64,000 nucleotides of DNA, taken from Corynebacterium capitovis DSM 44611. Its GTDB lineage: Bacteria; Actinomycetota; Actinomycetes; Mycobacteriales; Mycobacteriaceae. The DNA is taken from positions 806,001 through 870,000 of the forward strand of contig NZ_CP047117.1 in assembly GCF_030440535.1 (NCBI RefSeq), in the 5' to 3' direction. A program made the position numbers and the translations under genes. The notes beneath the pieces were generated by a model. It had not been told where the DNA came from and did not search any database. It saw only the letters and a program-made list of their open reading frames with translations. Of the stretch, positions 60,992-64,000 are shown piece after piece. Each line of letters starts with the position of its first letter. Positions within the stretch are counted from its first letter, which is position 1.

Positions 60992-61822
60992 ATGGCGCAG
61001 GCAACCGATGCAACGGGCGGCGTCCTCGCCGGTGTGCTCCGTGAGGTGGGGCGTCGAGAAGCGGACGTGCCCTTTCAGGAGATTAAGGCCCGCTCGCGGG
61101 CGATGGGGCCGACGCGCGACGTGCGCGCCGCGTTGCTGCGCGGGGGGTGCGGTGTCATCGTGGAGATCAAGCGGACCTCCCCGGTTCACGGCCCGACTGC
61201 GCCCTTTTCGGCATCCGGGTTAACAGTGGAGGAGGTCGCCGACGCTATAGAGCGCGGAGGAGCGCACCTCATCGCGTGCCAGACCGAGAAGCTGAGGTTC
61301 GACGGTTCCCTCGCTGACATGGCGCGCGCCCGCGCTGCGGTGTCCCTACCGATGGTGTGCCGCGACGTCATCGTCGACCCGTACCAGATCCATGAGGCCC
61401 GCTGTTATGGTGCGGATTTGATCCCCCTGCAGGTCGGGATCATGGACCAGCCCCGCCTCGAGGCGCTCCTCGATCGCGCGGAAAGCCTGGGGATGGTCGT
61501 CATGGCCGAGGTGCGCACGCCCGAGGAAGCAGACCGGGCTCTGCGGGCGGGGGCCACGGTGGTTGGCGTCAACTCGTGGAGCTTTGCCTCCAACGATCTG
61601 AACAGGGACGCCTTCGCCGAGATCGCGCCGGGCTTGCCCTCAGACGTCGTAAGGATCAGTCTCGGCGGCGTGCGCAACGCGAGAGATCTTATCGACGCCG
61701 CCGCAGCCGGAGCTGACGCGGTCCTCGCCGCGGAGGCCGTCATGAGTAGGGACGACATCGAAACTGCCACGCGCCGACTCGCCGCCGCGGGCCAGCACCC
61801 CGCCTGCCCCTCGCGGAGGTAG
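60992..61822 (+). CDS. TrpC-like (indole-3-glycerol phosphate synthase fold) paralog with missing catalytic residues
   Basis: 276-aa TIM barrel clearly of the TrpC family (VIVEIKRTSPVHG, Glu58 and Lys60 retained; Glu173 and Asn194 retained). Other key positions differ: the catalytic-lysine segment reads CRDVIVDP (Arg124 instead of Lys), the usual GINNRDL reads GVNSWSF, and the SESGI phosphate/acid motif reads SLGGV (Glu lost). Indole-3-glycerol phosphate synthase activity is doubtful. ATG 60992 follows AGGGAAGGGG; GTG 60986 is an alternative. The 75-nt gap before it contains no ORF. Confidence 0.8.
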   Translation: MAQATDATGGVLAGVLREVGRREADVPFQEIKARSRAMGPTRDVRAALLRGGCGVIVEIKRTSPVHGPTAPFSASGLTVEEVADAIERGGAHLIACQTEKLRFDGSLADMARARAAVSLPMVCRDVIVDPYQIHEARCYGADLIPLQVGIMDQPRLEALLDRAESLGMVVMAEVRTPEEADRALRAGATVVGVNSWSFASNDLNRDAFAEIAPGLPSDVVRISLGGVRNARDLIDAAAAGADAVLAAEAVMSRDDIETATRRLAAAGQHPACPSRR

Positions 61823-61841
61823 GTAGGGCACACTGGTCGGC

Positions 61842-62702
61842 GTGGAGACGTTGATTTTGGCAAACATTCCCTCCCCGCCCCAGGGCGTATGGCACATCGG
61901 ACCCGTGCCAATCAGAGCTTACGCGCTGTGCATTATCACCGGCATCGTTGTCGCGGCGTGGCTCACCCAACGCCGGTACCGCGCCCGCGGTGGGGATCCC
62001 GACGTCGTGTGGGATGCGCTCATTCTCGCCATACCGGCGGGGATTGTGGGCGGGCGCCTCTACCACGTCATCACCGACCACGCGAAGTACTTCGGGCCAG
62101 GCAAGGACCCGTTGCAGGTGTTCAACGTCGCCGCAGGCGGGCTGGGAATCTGGGGAGCGATTGCCCTGGGGACCTTGGCGGTGTGGCTTTTGCTCCGCGC
62201 GAAGGGCATCCCGCTTGGCCCGTTTGCCGACGCCGCCGCGCCCGGCATCGTGCTGGCGCAAGGGATCGGGCGCTTAGGCAACTGGTTCAACCAGGAGTTA
62301 TACGGCCGCCCGACCGACGTGCCCTGGGCGCTCGACATCTACTACCGAGTCGACTCCAACGGCAACTTCGCGCCGCTGAGCGGCCACTCCACCGGCGAGA
62401 TCGTGGCCAGCGTGCACCCCACCTTCCTCTACGAGCTGCTCTGGAACGTCGCCGTCTGTGTCTTTCTGCTGTGGGCGGACCGCCGTTTCACGCTCGGCCA
62501 CGGGCGAGTGTTCGCCCTTTACGTCGCGGGTTATACCCTCGGTCGCTTCGTGATTGAGCTCATGCGCTCCGACGAGGCCACCTTGATTTTGGGACTCCGA
62601 GTAAACACGTGGGTGAGCGCCTTCCTCTTCGTCATCGCGGTGGTCGCTTTTCTCCGCCTGCCGCGCGGGCGTGAGAGTAGTACGGTGGCGCACGGAACGT
62701 AA
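61842..62702 (+). CDS. lgt: Prolipoprotein diacylglyceryl transferase Lgt
   Basis: Membrane enzyme transferring diacylglyceryl from phosphatidylglycerol to lipobox cysteines; partner of LspA (26661). Seven hydrophobic segments; the [15 protein letters not shown] signature (Arg, Asn, Glu residues of the active site) and the HPTFLYE motif are present. 286 aa. GTG 61842 follows a GGGCACACT stretch with no clear ribosome site. Confidence 0.95.
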   Translation: METLILANIPSPPQGVWHIGPVPIRAYALCIITGIVVAAWLTQRRYRARGGDPDVVWDALILAIPAGIVGGRLYHVITDHAKYFGPGKDPLQVFNVAAGGLGIWGAIALGTLAVWLLLRAKGIPLGPFADAAAPGIVLAQGIGRLGNWFNQELYGRPTDVPWALDIYYRVDSNGNFAPLSGHSTGEIVASVHPTFLYELLWNVAVCVFLLWADRRFTLGHGRVFALYVAGYTLGRFVIELMRSDEATLILGLRVNTWVSAFLFVIAVVAFLRLPRGRESSTVAHGT

Positions 62703-62780
62703 AAAGAGGCCGATCGCGAATAACCACAGCTCGAACAGTGGAGCTCGGTTGGACGCGGTTTGAATGTAGGTTGGGTGGAC

Positions 62781-64000
62781 GTGGATAGAAAAACAAAGAT
62801 CGTATGCACACTCGGTCCCGCGGTGGCAAATGCAGACGCCATCTTGGGGCTGGTCCGCGACGGAATGGATGTCGCGCGCCTGAACTTCTCGCACGGTGAT
62901 CACGCAGACCACGAGCAGAACTACCGATGGGTTCGCGAGGCAACGGACGCTACCGGCCACGCCGTTGGCATCCTAGCAGATCTGCAGGGGCCGAAAATCC
63001 GCCTCGGCCGCTTCGAGGACGGCTCGACGGTCTGGGAGACCGGTGAGGTCGTCCGCATCACCGTTGAGGACGTTGTCGGCACGCACGACAGGGTCTCTAC
63101 GACGTATAAGCAGCTCGCCCAAGATGCGCAAGCGGGGGACCGGTTGCTTGTCGACGACGGAAAAGTCGCCCTGGTTGTCCAAGAGGTCGACGGCAACGAC
63201 GTCGTCGCCAAGGTAACCGAGGGCGGGCCCGTCTCCAACAACAAGGGTGTCTCGCTGCCGGGAATGAGCGTGTCCGTGCCCGCCCTCTCTGAGAAGGACA
63301 AGGACGACCTGCGCTTTGCGCTCGAGCTTGGTGTGGACCTAGTTGCGCTTTCTTTCGTGCGCTCTCCGGCGGACGCCGACCTCGTCCACGAGATCATGGA
63401 CGAGGTTGGCCGCCGTGTGCCGGTTATTGCGAAGCTGGAAAAGCCCGAGGCCGTCGAGGCGCTCGAGTCGATCATTCTCGCATTCGATGCCGTGATGGTC
63501 GCGCGCGGTGATCTGGGTGTCGAGATCCCGCTCGAACAGGTCCCGTTGGTGCAGAAGCGGGTCATCCAGATCGCGCGCGAGAACGCCAAGCCCGTCATCG
63601 TGGCCACGCAGATGCTCGATTCGATGATCGCCAACTCTCGGCCGACGCGAGCGGAAGCCTCCGACGTGGCGAACGCGGTTCTCGACGGCGCCGACGCGGT
63701 CATGCTCTCCGGTGAGACCTCGGTGGGTGTGGACCCCCACAACGTGGTGCGGACGATGAGCCGTATCGTGCGCGTCGCCGAGTCGATGGGCAGCGTCCCG
63801 CCGCTCAATCACATCCCGCGGACGAAGCGCGGCGTGATTTCCTACTCCGCGAACGACATCGCCAACCGCCTCAACGCGCGCGCGATTGTTACCTTCACCA
63901 CGACAGGGGATACCGCTCGCCGCGTCGCGCGCCTTCACCCCGAGCTACCGCTGCTCGTGTTCACCCCCGTCCAGCAGGTGCGTTCGCAGCTCGCGCTGAC
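62781..64000 (+). CDS. pyk: Pyruvate kinase (3'-truncated by the window)
   Basis: Glycolytic enzyme converting phosphoenolpyruvate and ADP to pyruvate and ATP. The first 406 codons are present: DRKTKIVCTLGP, LNFSHGDH, GPKIRLG, KGVSLPG, the catalytic-lysine strand PVIAKLEKPEA, and the metal-binding VARGDLGVEIP. The C-terminal allosteric domain continues beyond base 64000. GTG 62781 is chosen because the encoded MDRKTKIV resembles the corynebacterial N-terminus; GTG 62775 is two codons earlier. -10-like TAGGTT at 62767-62772. Confidence 0.95.
   Translation, partial: MDRKTKIVCTLGPAVANADAILGLVRDGMDVARLNFSHGDHADHEQNYRWVREATDATGHAVGILADLQGPKIRLGRFEDGSTVWETGEVVRITVEDVVGTHDRVSTTYKQLAQDAQAGDRLLVDDGKVALVVQEVDGNDVVAKVTEGGPVSNNKGVSLPGMSVSVPALSEKDKDDLRFALELGVDLVALSFVRSPADADLVHEIMDEVGRRVPVIAKLEKPEAVEALESIILAFDAVMVARGDLGVEIPLEQVPLVQKRVIQIARENAKPVIVATQMLDSMIANSRPTRAEASDVANAVLDGADAVMLSGETSVGVDPHNVVRTMSRIVRVAESMGSVPPLNHIPRTKRGVISYSANDIANRLNARAIVTFTTTGDTARRVARLHPELPLLVFTPVQQVRSQLAL

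Overview
The window is a GC-rich actinobacterial chromosome segment, almost certainly from a Corynebacterium. The evidence is a division/cell-wall (dcw) cluster that runs ftsI-murE-murF-mraY-murD-ftsW-murG-murC-ftsQ-ftsZ-pgeF-yggS-sepF-yggT-wag31 and lacks ftsA, a translational T-box before ileS, many GTG starts, many -10 elements placed 6-8 nt before start codons (leaderless transcripts), and corynebacterial-type proteins throughout. As far as I recall, the broad gene order (dcw, ileS, dinB, lspA, dnaE, ilvA, treZ/treY, glgX, his operon, lgt, pyk) follows the C. glutamicum chromosome. No tRNA, rRNA, insertion sequence, phage or CRISPR locus was found, no gap between genes exceeds 300 bases, and both ends cut genes (ftsI at the left, pyk at the right).

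Regions: (1) 1-17427, peptidoglycan precursor synthesis (MurC-F, MraY, MurG), septal synthesis (FtsI, FtsW, FtsQ), Z-ring (FtsZ, SepF) and polar growth (Wag31). (2) 17428-22318, ileS under a T-box, then dinB. (3) 22315-28715, asparaginase, an MTB12-like lipoprotein, a lipoprotein/ABC-F operon, lspA, an RluD-type pseudouridine synthase and a small exported protein. (4) 28770-32219, a MacAB-like adaptor/ATPase/permease operon. (5) 32255-38425, dnaE, an orphan MetE-C-like protein and ilvA. (6) 38426-49422, treZ, treY and glgX (alpha-glucan to trehalose) with a small alarmone synthetase behind treY and a degenerate DnaQ-BRCT protein behind glgX, interspersed with yigZ, a small membrane protein and an S4-domain protein. 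(7) 49478-52298, a TetR regulator, a putative lipoprotein, a membrane protein and a double YbjN protein. (8) 52511-62702, histidine operon hisD-C-B-(MFS)-H-A-(IMPase)-F-I, followed by a TIGR02234-like membrane protein, a TrpC-like paralog and lgt. (9) pyk from 62781.

The genes are mostly core housekeeping genes in tight operons with stop/start overlaps. The unusual points are a DnaQ-fold protein whose acidic active-site motifs are all altered, a TrpC-like protein that has lost several catalytic residues, an exact 10-bp-period repeat array at the hisD promoter, in-frame 12-bp repeats in murC and in a small secreted-protein gene, and a perfect inverted repeat between ftsQ and ftsZ. I did not find a convincing wholly new multi-gene system. 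The closest candidates are the lipoprotein/ABC-F pair, the glgX/degenerate-DnaQ pair and the treY/alarmone-synthetase pair.
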